From Flavobacteriaceae bacterium PS02337 (GTDB taxonomy: Bacteria > Bacteroidota > Bacteroidia > Flavobacteriales > Flavobacteriaceae): DNA of 64,000 bases. The stretch lies in NCBI GenBank assembly GCA_029959285.1, contig JASCOE010000005.1:62001-126000 (forward strand). Direction: 5' to 3'. This document shows positions 1 through 13,447 of the stretch, one piece after another. The number at the start of each line of letters is the position of its first letter. Position 1 is the first letter of the stretch. The translations under genes were made by a program, and so were the position numbers. The notes under the pieces are model-generated. The model searched no databases. It saw nothing but the letters and a program-made list of their open reading frames with translations, and was not told the origin of the DNA.

Positions 1-4382
<4,382 letters not shown>

Positions 4383-4427
4383 TTGTTTTTACAGTGTTTT
4401 TCGTGATTGATTGATTTATGATTGATT

Positions 4428-5084
4428 TTATTTTGTGATTAATGATTCGATAAAGTTTTCATCCATTACAGTGAAATCTTTAAAAATGAAATCAGCCTCA
4501 TGCAAAATTGTTTCCTCGCCAATTCCCACACTTACCATTTCTGCAATATTTGCTGCCTGAATTCCGGCAACAGAATCTTCAAATACAATTGAATTTTTTT
4601 GGTCAATGTTTAATAATTGAGCCGCTTTTAAGAAAACTTCAGGATCTGGTTTTGCATTTGTAACGTCGTTTCCGTCAACAATAACATCGAAGTAAGAGAT
4701 GATCCCTGTTTTTTCTAGAATTGGTCTTGCATTTTTACTGGCAGAGCCTAATGCAATTCCTTGGTTTTTATCTTTCAAAAGTTGCAGAATTTTAAAAACT
4801 CCTGGAAGAATCTCACTTTCATCCATGTCCACTAAATAAGATAAATAATCTTCGTTTTTTTGAATCAGCCATTTGTCTTTGTCTTCTTGAGAAGCCTGAA
4901 CATTTCCTAATCCAAGTATAATATCTAGAGAACGAACGCGGCTAACGCCTTTTAAAAGTTCGTTGTCTTCATGCGTAAAATTTATATTTAGAGATTGTGC
5001 AATTTTTTGCCAAGCTAAAAAATGGTATTTAGCGGTATCGACAATTACGCCGTCAAGATCGAATATGAAAGCTTTTTTATTCAT
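4428..5084 (-). CDS. pgmB: Beta-phosphoglucomutase (HAD superfamily)
   Basis: Converts beta-glucose-1-phosphate, the product of the adjacent GH65 phosphorylase, into glucose-6-phosphate for glycolysis. The 218-residue protein is a typical HAD subfamily I enzyme: the nucleophile and acid/base pair D9 and D11 lie in FDLDGV, a helical cap follows, then GSASKN (motif II) and IVFEDSVAGI (motif IV). The cap carries the GVSR sequence typical of beta-phosphoglucomutases. It is cytoplasmic with no signal peptide. It sits 18 bases after the MFS gene and 45 bases before GH65, consistent with one transcript. The pairing of GH65 and pgmB makes this assignment strong. Confidence 0.92.
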   Translation of the reverse strand: MNKKAFIFDLDGVIVDTAKYHFLAWQKIAQSLNINFTHEDNELLKGVSRVRSLDIILGLGNVQASQEDKDKWLIQKNEDYLSYLVDMDESEILPGVFKILQLLKDKNQGIALGSASKNARPILEKTGIISYFDVIVDGNDVTNAKPDPEVFLKAAQLLNIDQKNSIVFEDSVAGIQAANIAEMVSVGIGEETILHEADFIFKDFTVMDENFIESLITK

Positions 5085-5102
5085 TATAATTGAAATTCTT
5101 CT

Positions 5103-6458
5103 TTATGATTTTTGAATAGTGTCGTCTACATCTTTTACTTTATAGACTAAGAGAGCGGCAATTAAAAAGCTTATTCCGCTTGTAATTAAAGCATAAATTG
5201 CATCGCCATTGTAAAGGTATTTTACAATTGGTCCGCCAATTAATGCGTTTACAATTTGTGGAATAACAACAAAGAAGTTGAAGATTCCCATGTAAACTCC
5301 CATCTTTTTTGGAGCTATAGATCCTGCAAGAATTGCATACGGCATTGCCAGAATACTTGCCCAAGCAACTCCAATTAAAATCATTGGTAAAACAACCCAG
5401 TCTTCATTTGGCATGAAATAAATAGAAATTAAACCTATTCCTCCAATAATTAATGAAACAGCGTGAGTAGATTTTCGGCCAATTTTTTTCGCGATATACG
5501 GTAAGAAAAATAAAGCTACGATAGAAGAAACTAAGTTGTAAACTCCAAATAAAATTCCAACCCAGTCACCAGCGTCTTGATATTGCTGGCTTGAAGTGTC
5601 TTCTAATGGTAAACCGTAAATGTGATGTGCAATTGCCGGAGTTGTAAAAACCCACATTCCGAATAATCCGAACCAAGAAAAAAACTGCACCCAGCTAAGC
5701 TGACGCATTGTAGTTGGCATTTTTGCAAAATCGGTAAAAATGTCTGTGATTTTTGATTTTTCCTCAGAATCAGAAATCGCATCATTTTGCGGATCTTCAA
5801 ATTTTGCCAATTCTTCTGGCGAATATTCTTTTGTTGTTAATAAGGTTACTAAAATAGAACCAATTAAAACCGCTGCGCCGATTATGAATGACAACGTTAG
5901 ATTTAATGGAACACTTCCAGGAACCGTGCTGTTTGAAATGTGAAAGTACTTCGTTAAAACATAAGGCAATGCTGAACCAATTACGGCTCCAAAACCAATT
6001 AATGAAGTTTGAATACTAAATCCTGCAGTACGCTGATCTGTTCTTAAATTATCACCAACAAGCGCGCGAAACGGCTCCATGGCAATGTTAAAAGAAGCAT
6101 CCATAATCATTAACATTCCTGCTCCAACCCATAAAGCTGGGAGAATTGAAATGAAAATATTAGCCTGAGGCATTAAAATTAATCCAACTGAAGCTAAAAT
6201 AGCGCCCACTAAAAAGAAAGGTTTTCGTCTGCCGAATTTTCCCCAAGTTTTATCGCTGTAATGACCAATAATTGGCTGCACTATTAATCCCATAAGGGGA
6301 GCAATAATCCAGAACCAAGAAAGTTCATGTACGTCGGCACCAAAAATTTGAAGAATTCTGCTGGCATTTGCATTTTGTAGAGCAAACCCCATTTGGATTC
6401 CTAAGAAACCGAAACTCATATTCCAGATTTCCCAGAAACTTAATCTACGCTTTTCCAT
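5103..6458 (-). CDS. MFS sugar transporter, probable maltose importer
   Basis: Inner-membrane major facilitator protein of 451 residues with about 12 hydrophobic segments. The loop after segment 2 reads GHYSDKTWGKFGRRKPF, a variant of the MFS D-x-x-G-R-R-x motif typical of the SLC45-like and GPH-like sugar porters. A charged cytoplasmic loop (about 217-240) separates the two halves. It is the first gene of the operon followed by pgmB, GH65 and GH97, so maltose is the likely cargo; this is inferred from context, as the sequence alone does not fix the substrate. The upstream gap of about 125 bases before the lacI terminator holds two inverted repeats that could be regulatory. Confidence 0.85.
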   Translation of the reverse strand: MEKRRLSFWEIWNMSFGFLGIQMGFALQNANASRILQIFGADVHELSWFWIIAPLMGLIVQPIIGHYSDKTWGKFGRRKPFFLVGAILASVGLILMPQANIFISILPALWVGAGMLMIMDASFNIAMEPFRALVGDNLRTDQRTAGFSIQTSLIGFGAVIGSALPYVLTKYFHISNSTVPGSVPLNLTLSFIIGAAVLIGSILVTLLTTKEYSPEELAKFEDPQNDAISDSEEKSKITDIFTDFAKMPTTMRQLSWVQFFSWFGLFGMWVFTTPAIAHHIYGLPLEDTSSQQYQDAGDWVGILFGVYNLVSSIVALFFLPYIAKKIGRKSTHAVSLIIGGIGLISIYFMPNEDWVVLPMILIGVAWASILAMPYAILAGSIAPKKMGVYMGIFNFFVVIPQIVNALIGGPIVKYLYNGDAIYALITSGISFLIAALLVYKVKDVDDTIQKS

Positions 6459-6483
6459 TATCGTAATTTGAAAAAATTATACG

Positions 6484-6500
6484 ATAAGCGCTTTGCTTAT
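6484..6500. promoter_or_regulatory. Inverted repeat upstream of the maltose operon, possible LacI-family operator
   Basis: ATAAGC and GCTTAT flank five bases. Inside lies the perfect palindrome AAGCGCTT (6486-6493) with a central CG, a feature often seen in LacI-family operators. It is 26 bases upstream of the MFS start codon, a position suited to blocking transcription. Binding by the neighbouring regulator is a guess from position and symmetry only. Confidence 0.35.
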
Positions 6501-6537
6501 CAAAACTTACTGTTTTTTTCGAAGTAAAAGTAAAAGC

Positions 6538-6553
6538 TTTGACGGCCGTAAAA
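6538..6553. promoter_or_regulatory. GC-rich palindrome upstream of the maltose operon
   Basis: TTTGACGGCCGTAAAA is symmetric apart from one base pair, with the perfect 8-bp core ACGGCCGT at 6542-6549. The CGGCCG core stands out in a very AT-rich intergenic stretch. It has no T-tract and lies about 80 bases upstream of the MFS gene, so it looks more like a protein-binding site than a terminator. The binding protein is unknown. Confidence 0.3.
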
Positions 6554-6582
6554 GTATAAATTAATTTTAGATATATGCTAAC

Positions 6583-6612
6583 AAAAAAGCCATAAATATT
6601 AATTATGGCTTT
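6583..6612 (-). terminator. Rho-independent terminator of the lacI-type gene
   Basis: A perfect 10-bp stem, AAAGCCATAA with TTATGGCTTT, is followed on the minus strand by a T-run. It lies 24 bases after the stop codon of the regulator gene, so the regulator is a single-gene transcript and the maltose operon must start from its own promoter between here and 6458. Confidence 0.85.
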
Positions 6613-6635
6613 AGAATATGTTGATTTTAAGAAAA

Positions 6636-7667
6636 TTAGTCAGTAGATTCTCTTTTTATTAAATGAGTTTCTATTACTTCTGTCGTATAGTTTTCGTTTT
6701 CTTCTTCATCATCGTCGTGTTCGGCTTCGAGTCTTTCAATAAGCATTTTAGCTGCTTTATTTCCCATTTTTTCGCCGCTTTGACTTACAGTTGTAATGCT
6801 TGGAGTGGAGTATTTTGAGATAATTCCGTCTGTAAAAGCAATTACGGCTAAATCTTCAGGAACTTTCAATCCCATTTTTGATGCAGTTTTAATAATTGTT
6901 ACCGCAAAAAGCTCATTTACTGCGAAAACGGCATCAAAAGCTCTGGCGTGTAAAAGTTCAGAAATGGTTATTTCGCAAGTGTCAACGTCTTCAATTTTTA
7001 TGATTAAATCCTCATTAAAAGGAATTCCGTTGTCTAAAAGTGCTTTTTCGTAACCATCGGTTCTGAGTTTTCCAACACTTACATAATCTACTGTTGTTAC
7101 GAGTGCGATTTTTTTACGTCCATTATCAATCAAACTTTGAACGGCTTCATAAGCAGCAGCTTTATCATCAATAATCACTTTATCGCATAAAATATCATTA
7201 GTAACGCGGTCGAACATTACAACAGGCATTCCTTGATTGATAACTTCTGTAATGTGGTGAAAATCACCTTTGTATTGCGTTTCCTTAGAAAGAGACATGA
7301 TAAATCCGTCGATACTTCCGTTGGCTAACATTTCCATATTTAAAACCTCTTTATCAAAAGAATCATCGGATAAACAGATCACAACACTGTAGCCATTTTC
7401 ATTCGCCACTTGTTCAATTCCGTTAATTACTGTCGAGAAAAAATAATGTACAATTTCCGGAATAATAATACCAATACTTTTGGTTTTTCGGTTTTTTAAA
7501 CTAAGGGCAATATTGTTGGGTTTATAGTTGTAAAATTTGGCAAATGCTTGAACTTTTTCTCTAGTTTCTTCACCAATTTCAAGACTGTTTCGTAATGATT
7601 TTGAGACAGTTGAGATTGACACATCAAGTTCCTTTGCAATCTGTTTTAGGGTTATTTTGCGTTTCAT
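6636..7667 (-). CDS. LacI family transcriptional regulator of the maltose/starch locus
   Basis: DNA-binding regulator of 343 residues. Residues 4-26 form the LacI-type helix-turn-helix (ITLKQIAKELDVSISTVSKS), followed by the hinge helix region (YKPNNIALSLK), and from about residue 62 a periplasmic-binding-protein-like effector domain starting SIGIIIPEI. The effector is presumably maltose or a derivative, inferred from the neighbours. The gene lies between the two divergent arms (MFS-pgmB-GH65-GH97 and susC-susD-susE), the usual place for a local regulator. The acidic C-terminus (HDDDEEENENY) is an extension of unclear role. Use of a LacI protein rather than a membrane-spanning SusR is typical of flavobacterial maltodextrin loci as I recall. 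Confidence 0.92.
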   Translation of the reverse strand: MKRKITLKQIAKELDVSISTVSKSLRNSLEIGEETREKVQAFAKFYNYKPNNIALSLKNRKTKSIGIIIPEIVHYFFSTVINGIEQVANENGYSVVICLSDDSFDKEVLNMEMLANGSIDGFIMSLSKETQYKGDFHHITEVINQGMPVVMFDRVTNDILCDKVIIDDKAAAYEAVQSLIDNGRKKIALVTTVDYVSVGKLRTDGYEKALLDNGIPFNEDLIIKIEDVDTCEITISELLHARAFDAVFAVNELFAVTIIKTASKMGLKVPEDLAVIAFTDGIISKYSTPSITTVSQSGEKMGNKAAKMLIERLEAEHDDDEEENENYTTEVIETHLIKRESTD

Positions 7668-7804
7668 CTATTTAATTGAAAAAAATCTAATTAATAATAA
7701 AGGTATCTTAAATTTTTAGAATTGACAATTTTCATGCTAAAAGACTACAAAAAATAGAAAGTTTTCAACACTACCACGTTTTCGTAACTCAATAAAAATT
7801 GTCG

Positions 7805-7837
7805 TTGGTCGAGCATGTTAATAAATTCATAATTTTG
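7805..7837 (+). promoter_or_regulatory. Promoter of the susCDE operon (Bacteroidota -33/-7 type)
   Basis: TTG at 7805-7807 and an exact TAnnTTTG (-7 element, TAATTTTG) at 7830-7837 are separated by 22 bases. Transcription should start near 7842, giving a leader of about 60 bases before the susC ATG at 7903. A small palindrome AACGTT with a central CG (7867-7872) lies in that leader and could be an operator. Confidence 0.6.
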
Positions 7838-7902
7838 AAATTCGAAGTAAAATTAAAAACTTAACTAACGTTCACAAACTCAAACTAATTTAAACAAAAA
7901 GT

Positions 7903-10878
7903 ATGAAAACAATTTACAAAAAGTTGTTATTTTTATTCCTATTGTTGCCATTTACTGTGTTAGCTCAAAACACGTTAAAAGGGACTGTTGTCGATAAAGC
8001 AACAGGTCAGCCAATACCAGGAGTAAATGTAAATGTACAAGGTGCTCCAAACGGTGCATCAACTGGATTTGACGGAAATTACCAGCTGCCAAATGTAAAA
8101 AACGGTAATAAAATCGTTGTTTCTTTTATTGGATACAAAACACTAACACTTGATTACACAGGTCAAAAAACACTTGACGTTTCTTTAGAAGAAGATACAA
8201 ATCAATTGAAAGAAGTTGTGGTACAAGTAGGTTACGGTACTGTTAAGAAAAAAGACGCAACAGGTTCTGTATCTCAAATTGCTGCAAAAGATTTTAATAA
8301 AGGTATCAACGTAACTCCAGAGAGTTTAATTAGCGGCCGTATTTCGGGTGTTAATGTAACAGGAGGCGGAGCGCCAGGTGCAAAAGCAGATATTAGAATT
8401 CGTGGAGGATCTTCTTTAAATGCTTCAAACGAACCTTTAATCGTTTTAGACGGACTTCCGTTAAGTAACGCAGTTCCAAGTGGAGCAACAAGTATTTTAT
8501 CTACAATTGATCCAAATGATATTGAGTCTTTTACAGTTCTTAAAGATGCTTCTGCTGCAGCAATTTACGGTTCTCGTGCTGCAAATGGTGTAATTGTTAT
8601 TACGACTAAAAAAGGTACAAAAGGAGCTGTTAAAGTAAATTTCAGTTCTCAAGTTGGTATCAATACTGTAGCTAATACTGTTGATGTAATGAGTGCAGAT
8701 CAATTCCGTGAATTGGTAAATACAAAAGGAACTCCTGCTCAACAAGCTTTATTAGGAAATGCGAATACAAATTGGCAAGATGAAATCTTTCATACTGCAC
8801 TTACAACAAACAACAATATCTCTGTAAGCGGTTCTTTATTTAATAAATTACCTGTACGTTTATCTGTTGGAAATGTTGATAATCCTGGAATCTTAAGAAA
8901 TACTTCTTTTGAAAGAACTACGACATCGATATCGTTAAATCCTGTTTTATTTGATAATCATTTAAAAATTGATATTAACGGAAACTTATCTTTCGGAAAA
9001 AATCAATTTCAAGACGAAGGAGCTGTTATTGGAAGCGCAATCGGATTTGATCCAACGCAACCAGTATACCAAGCAGGATCTCGTTATGGAGGATATTTCG
9101 AATGGTTAGAGCCAACTGGAAACTTGCCATTATTGCCAGCAAGAAACCCTGTTGCAAGATTAAATCAAGATAACAGAAGAGCAACTTCTACAAGAAAATG
9201 GGGAAATGTTAGATTAGACTACAAATTCCATTTCTTTGAAGATTTGAGAGTTGTTGTTGAAGCTGGTATTGATAGATTTGATAGTAGCGGATTTACAGAA
9301 GTAAGTACTCAAAGTGCTTTAGGATATCAGCCAAAACCTTTCAATGGACCTGATTATATAAATTATGGTAACTATTCTAGTTATACAGACGCGCTTCAAA
9401 ACAAAAACTTAAATGCTTATTTTAATTATACTAAAGATTTAGGAAAATTTAAAATTGATGCAACTGCAGGTTATAACTACCAATTATTTCAAAAAGAGAA
9501 ATACCAATCTGGAGAAGTTAGACAGCCAAATCCTAATGAAGATGTAATTACAGATCCAGATATCAATCTTCAGTCTTATTTCGGTCGTTTGAATTTAGGT
9601 TATGACAGTAGATATTTGCTTACACTTAACTACAGAAGAGACGGAACATCTCGTTTTTCTGAAGATAATAGATGGGGTAATTTTGGAGGAGCTGCTTTTG
9701 CTTGGAATTTATCTGAGGAAGCTTTCTTAAAAGATAATGCTACTATTTCTACTTTAAAATTAAGAGTTGGTTACGGTACAACTGGTCAACAAGATATTTC
9801 TGCACAGTATGATTATTTAAGAAGAGTAACTCTTGGAACAATCAACTCTCAGTATATTTTTGGAAACACAATTTATTCAACTGCAAGACCAGAAGGATAT
9901 AATGAAAATATTAAATGGGAAGAATTAGCTGAAACTAACGTTGGTATTGATTACGGATTCTTCCACGACAGAATTACAGGATCGATCAATTATTTCAATA
10001 AAAAATCAACAGATTTATTAGCTGATATTGCTGTTCCTGATGGTGCAAATATTAGAAATCAAGGTTTCTTTAATATTGGTAGCGTTGATACAAAAGGAGT
10101 TGAGTTTAGTATTGCTTCTGATATTGTTAAAACAGATAATTTGACTTGGAATGTAGCTTTCAATACTACTTATATTCATCAAGAAATTGCTGATTTAGGA
10201 ATTACAGTTCCAGGTTTTCAAGGTTATTTAACTGGCGATAACATTGCTGGAGGAAACGGAAATAAAATTCAAATAAATTCAGTTGGATACGCTCCAAACT
10301 CATTCTTTGTTTACGAACAATTATATGATGCAAACAAAAGACCAATTGCTGGTGCTTATGTGGATAGAAATGGAGATGGAAAAATTGATGCTGGAGATCG
10401 TTACAGATTCCATAAAACAGCGCCAGATTATACTTTCGGATTGTTTTCTACTTTAAACTACAAAAAATTCGACTTTACAATGAACTGGAGAGCTAGTTTA
10501 GGAAATCGCATTTTTGATAACGTAAGTTCTAACTTAGGATATTCTGATGCAGGTTTAAGAAGACAAACAGACTTATCTAATGTAAGTTCAGATTACTACA
10601 ATACTGGTTTTACATTTGAAGATAATGGTACACAACGTTATTTATCAGACTATTTTATTAAAGACGCTTCTTTTATAAAACTTGATAATATTACGCTTGG
10701 ATATACTTTTGATAAATCTTTGATCAAAGCAGCTTCGTTAAGATTTACTGCTGGTGTTCAAAATGTATTTATCCTTACAAAGTATAATGGTTTAGATCCT
10801 GAGAAATTCAATGGAATTGATAATAATGTGTATCCAAGAGCAAGAACATTCTTGTTTGGTGTGAATGCAAACTTCTAA
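7903..10878 (+). CDS. susC: SusC/RagA family TonB-linked outer-membrane transporter
   Basis: Outer-membrane, TonB-energised importer for maltodextrins, working with the downstream SusD lipoprotein as its lid. The 991 residues comprise a signal peptide ending ...FTVLAQ (1-22), a CarboxypepD_reg-like beta-sandwich (about 24-105, TLKGTVVDKATGQPIPGVNV), a plug domain (about 115-230, ending in the SusC signature YGSRAANGVIVITTKKG) and a 22-strand barrel to the C-terminal phenylalanine (FGVNANF). Length is normal for the family. It begins the susC-susD-susE run, 36 bases before susD. Substrate is inferred from the GH13, GH97 and GH65 enzymes nearby. Confidence 0.95.
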   Translation: MKTIYKKLLFLFLLLPFTVLAQNTLKGTVVDKATGQPIPGVNVNVQGAPNGASTGFDGNYQLPNVKNGNKIVVSFIGYKTLTLDYTGQKTLDVSLEEDTNQLKEVVVQVGYGTVKKKDATGSVSQIAAKDFNKGINVTPESLISGRISGVNVTGGGAPGAKADIRIRGGSSLNASNEPLIVLDGLPLSNAVPSGATSILSTIDPNDIESFTVLKDASAAAIYGSRAANGVIVITTKKGTKGAVKVNFSSQVGINTVANTVDVMSADQFRELVNTKGTPAQQALLGNANTNWQDEIFHTALTTNNNISVSGSLFNKLPVRLSVGNVDNPGILRNTSFERTTTSISLNPVLFDNHLKIDINGNLSFGKNQFQDEGAVIGSAIGFDPTQPVYQAGSRYGGYFEWLEPTGNLPLLPARNPVARLNQDNRRATSTRKWGNVRLDYKFHFFEDLRVVVEAGIDRFDSSGFTEVSTQSALGYQPKPFNGPDYINYGNYSSYTDALQNKNLNAYFNYTKDLGKFKIDATAGYNYQLFQKEKYQSGEVRQPNPNEDVITDPDINLQSYFGRLNLGYDSRYLLTLNYRRDGTSRFSEDNRWGNFGGAAFAWNLSEEAFLKDNATISTLKLRVGYGTTGQQDISAQYDYLRRVTLGTINSQYIFGNTIYSTARPEGYNENIKWEELAETNVGIDYGFFHDRITGSINYFNKKSTDLLADIAVPDGANIRNQGFFNIGSVDTKGVEFSIASDIVKTDNLTWNVAFNTTYIHQEIADLGITVPGFQGYLTGDNIAGGNGNKIQINSVGYAPNSFFVYEQLYDANKRPIAGAYVDRNGDGKIDAGDRYRFHKTAPDYTFGLFSTLNYKKFDFTMNWRASLGNRIFDNVSSNLGYSDAGLRRQTDLSNVSSDYYNTGFTFEDNGTQRYLSDYFIKDASFIKLDNITLGYTFDKSLIKAASLRFTAGVQNVFILTKYNGLDPEKFNGIDNNVYPRARTFLFGVNANF

Positions 10879-10914
10879 TAAGGAATAGAAATCAAAAATT
10901 TAAAAAATAACAAA

Positions 10915-12522
10915 ATGAAAATATCATTTAAATATATATCTTATTTTTTCCTATTCATATTAGGAATGAGTATGACGCTTACGTCGTGTACTGACGATTT
11001 AAACGTGACGCCAAAGGATGATGATGAGTTTTTATCTGAAACATTTTTTCAGGATCCTGCATCATACAAACAAGTATTGGCAAAATTATATGCTGGACTT
11101 TATGTAGGAGGTAATGATGGAGATGGAAGTGCAGATATCGCTGGACTTGGAGGAGATTTTAGTAGTTACTTAAGATTGCTTTTTGTAACTCAAGAATTTA
11201 CTACAGACGAAGCAATTATTGCTTGGGCAGATGGTACGTTACCAACTTTGAATACTCAAACTTGGTCTCCGGCTAACGAATTTTTAGAAGGAACTTTTTC
11301 TAGAGCTTTCTATCATATTAGTGTTGCTAATGAGTTTTTAAGACAAACTACAGATGAAAAGTTAACAGCAAGAGGAGTTGATGCAAGTTTAAAAGCTGAA
11401 ATCGCTACTTTTAGAGCAGAAGCTCGTTTTTTAAGAGCGTTCTCTTATTATAACTTAATGGATTTGTTCGGAAATGTGCCAATCACAACAGAAAATGATC
11501 CTGTTGGATTCTTTTATCCAGAACAAAAAACAAGAGCAGAAGTTTTTGCATTTGTTGAGTCAGAATTGAAAGATTTAGATAACAGTCTTGCGGCTTCAAA
11601 AACAAATGAATATGGAAGAGTTGATAAAACTGCCGCTAAATTTTTATTGGCTCAGCTTTATTTAAATGCTAAAGTGTATACAGGAACTGCTAGAAATGAT
11701 GAAGCTGCAACATTATGCAGTCAAATTATTACAGGTTCAGGTTACACATTTGCAACTGGTCCTTACGGAAATTTGTTTTCTGCGGATAATAATACAAATG
11801 GTTCTCAAAACGAAATTATTTTCCCAATTGTTGGAGACGGTAATGCCATTAGAGCTACTGGAGGTGGAATGAGTTTTATTATGCACGCTTCTATCGGAGG
11901 AAGCATGGATGCTGCTTCTAGAGGTATGGACGGAGGATGGCAAGGTATCAGAACTCGTAGAGAGTTTGTAAACCTTTTCCCAGACGAAACTGCAACTGGA
12001 GATAAAAGAGGAACATTCTATACTAATGGTCAATCAAAAGACATTAAAAATGTTGGAACTTTTACAGATGGTTATGCTGTAACGAAGTATATCAATAAAA
12101 AAGCAGATGGATCTGCAGCGCAAAGAAACGATATTCCAGATATTGATTTCCCAATGTTCAGATTAACAGATGCATATTTAATGTATGCTGAAGCAACTTT
12201 GAGAGGAGCTACAACAGGAAATGTTGCTACTGCTTTAGGATATATCAACCAAATTAGAACTAGAGCTGGAGCAACAACTATAACAACACCTCAGTTAACT
12301 CTTGATTTTATTTTAGATGAAAGAGGAAGAGAATTGTTTTGGGAATGTCACAGAAGAACTGACTTGATTCGTTTTGGGAAATTTACTGGAGGAACTAAAA
12401 TCTGGCAATGGAAAGGTGGTTCTGTTAATGGAAGTGCAACTGAATCATACAGAGATTTAATGCCTATTCCTGCAAGAAACATTCAGGCAAATCCAACATT
12501 AAAACAAAATCCAGGATACTAA
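10915..12522 (+). CDS. susD: SusD/RagB family starch-binding outer-membrane lipoprotein
   Basis: Surface glycan-binding lipoprotein that caps the SusC barrel. The 535-residue precursor has a lipoprotein signal ending LTSC, with the lipidated cysteine at C25. The body shows the helical TPR-like SusD fold, with the characteristic stretch TFRAEARFLRAFSYYNLMDL around 170-190 and the C-terminal SusD signature (DERGRELFWECHRRTDLIRFG). The pairing and order with susC are canonical. Starch or maltodextrin specificity is inferred from the locus. Confidence 0.95.
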   Translation: MKISFKYISYFFLFILGMSMTLTSCTDDLNVTPKDDDEFLSETFFQDPASYKQVLAKLYAGLYVGGNDGDGSADIAGLGGDFSSYLRLLFVTQEFTTDEAIIAWADGTLPTLNTQTWSPANEFLEGTFSRAFYHISVANEFLRQTTDEKLTARGVDASLKAEIATFRAEARFLRAFSYYNLMDLFGNVPITTENDPVGFFYPEQKTRAEVFAFVESELKDLDNSLAASKTNEYGRVDKTAAKFLLAQLYLNAKVYTGTARNDEAATLCSQIITGSGYTFATGPYGNLFSADNNTNGSQNEIIFPIVGDGNAIRATGGGMSFIMHASIGGSMDAASRGMDGGWQGIRTRREFVNLFPDETATGDKRGTFYTNGQSKDIKNVGTFTDGYAVTKYINKKADGSAAQRNDIPDIDFPMFRLTDAYLMYAEATLRGATTGNVATALGYINQIRTRAGATTITTPQLTLDFILDERGRELFWECHRRTDLIRFGKFTGGTKIWQWKGGSVNGSATESYRDLMPIPARNIQANPTLKQNPGY

Positions 12523-12549
12523 CTAACCTTATAACTAAAAATAAACAAA

Positions 12550-13365
12550 ATGAAAAATATATATAAAGTATTAATCGCATTCGTTGGTGTATTAGCTGTG
12601 TCTTGTAACGCAGACGACGTAGAAAACAGACCCGTAATTGAAGCTTCAACAGCTCCTGTATTATTAACGCCAAAATCTGACTTCAGTATTGTTCTTTCTA
12701 AAGAAACAGAAAATCAAGTTGCTACAACAGTAGTTTGGAATGATGCACAATATAACGGATCTCAAACAGTTGTAAATTATACAATTGAAGTTGCAAAAGC
12801 AGGAACTAGTTTTGCTACTCCTGTTGTAGTTTCTAATACTACTGAAAGATTTAAAAGCCTTACAGTTGCTGAGTTAAATTCAGCATTAGTAAATGGAGGT
12901 TTTGTTGAGAAAGCGGAGAACAAAGTTGATATTCGTATTAAATCTGTTGTAGGTGCTTCTGGTCTTCCACAATATTCAAATGTTTACACTATTACAGCTA
13001 CTCCATACCACGTGCCGTTAGCAAGTTCACACTGGTTAGTTGGTGCTGCCACTCCAGGAGGATGGACATGGGCAGGTGATGCTGAAACAGAATTCCCATT
13101 AGTAGTTGGTACAACAAATGTTTACAAAGTAACTATCGTTCTTAAAAGCGGAGAAGCTTTTAGAGAATTCTTAGGAAACAACTTTACAAGCGATGGAAAC
13201 TGGGATGCAAGCCATAACTATTCTTACTATTCAGGTTTAGGTTATACTATTGATGATGAATTAGTAAATGCAGGAGATGGTGACAGTAACTTTAAATATA
13301 CTGGACCAACTGGATCAAGAGTTTTAACTATTGACAATGGTGCGAAAAAAATAACATTAGACTAG
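12550..13365 (+). CDS. susE: SusE/SusF-like starch-binding outer-membrane lipoprotein
   Basis: Lipoprotein of 271 residues with a signal ending AVSC (lipidated C19). Residues about 28-150 look like the Ig-like SusE outer-membrane domain (VLLTPKSDFSIVLSKE). Residues about 160-271 resemble one SusF-type carbohydrate-binding module rich in aromatic residues (HWLVGAATPGGWTWAG, NWDASHNY). Bacteroides SusE has two such modules after its Ig-like domain, so this is a reduced version. It follows susD by 27 bases and ends at a strong terminator. It should hold starch at the cell surface for SusCD. Confidence 0.82.
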   Translation: MKNIYKVLIAFVGVLAVSCNADDVENRPVIEASTAPVLLTPKSDFSIVLSKETENQVATTVVWNDAQYNGSQTVVNYTIEVAKAGTSFATPVVVSNTTERFKSLTVAELNSALVNGGFVEKAENKVDIRIKSVVGASGLPQYSNVYTITATPYHVPLASSHWLVGAATPGGWTWAGDAETEFPLVVGTTNVYKVTIVLKSGEAFREFLGNNFTSDGNWDASHNYSYYSGLGYTIDDELVNAGDGDSNFKYTGPTGSRVLTIDNGAKKITLD

Positions 13366-13382
13366 TTTTTAATGTGGTTTAC

Positions 13383-13413
13383 AAAAAGGGCTATCTCGAG
13401 ATAGCCCTTTTTT
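13383..13413 (+). terminator. Strong terminator after susE
   Basis: A near-perfect hairpin, AAAAGGGCTATCTC with GAGATAGCCCTTTT and no unpaired loop bases between the arms, followed by a T-run. It separates susCDE from the amylase gene. It may act as partial attenuation or as a real boundary. Confidence 0.88.
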
Positions 13414-13447
13414 AATCAAACTATCTAACCAGAAAACCAATACAATT

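Noticed and set aside
8497-12033. Antisense open frames within susC and susD
   Set aside because: Cys/Ser/Ile-rich translations with no motif, opposite strong coding frames; shadows of biased codon use.
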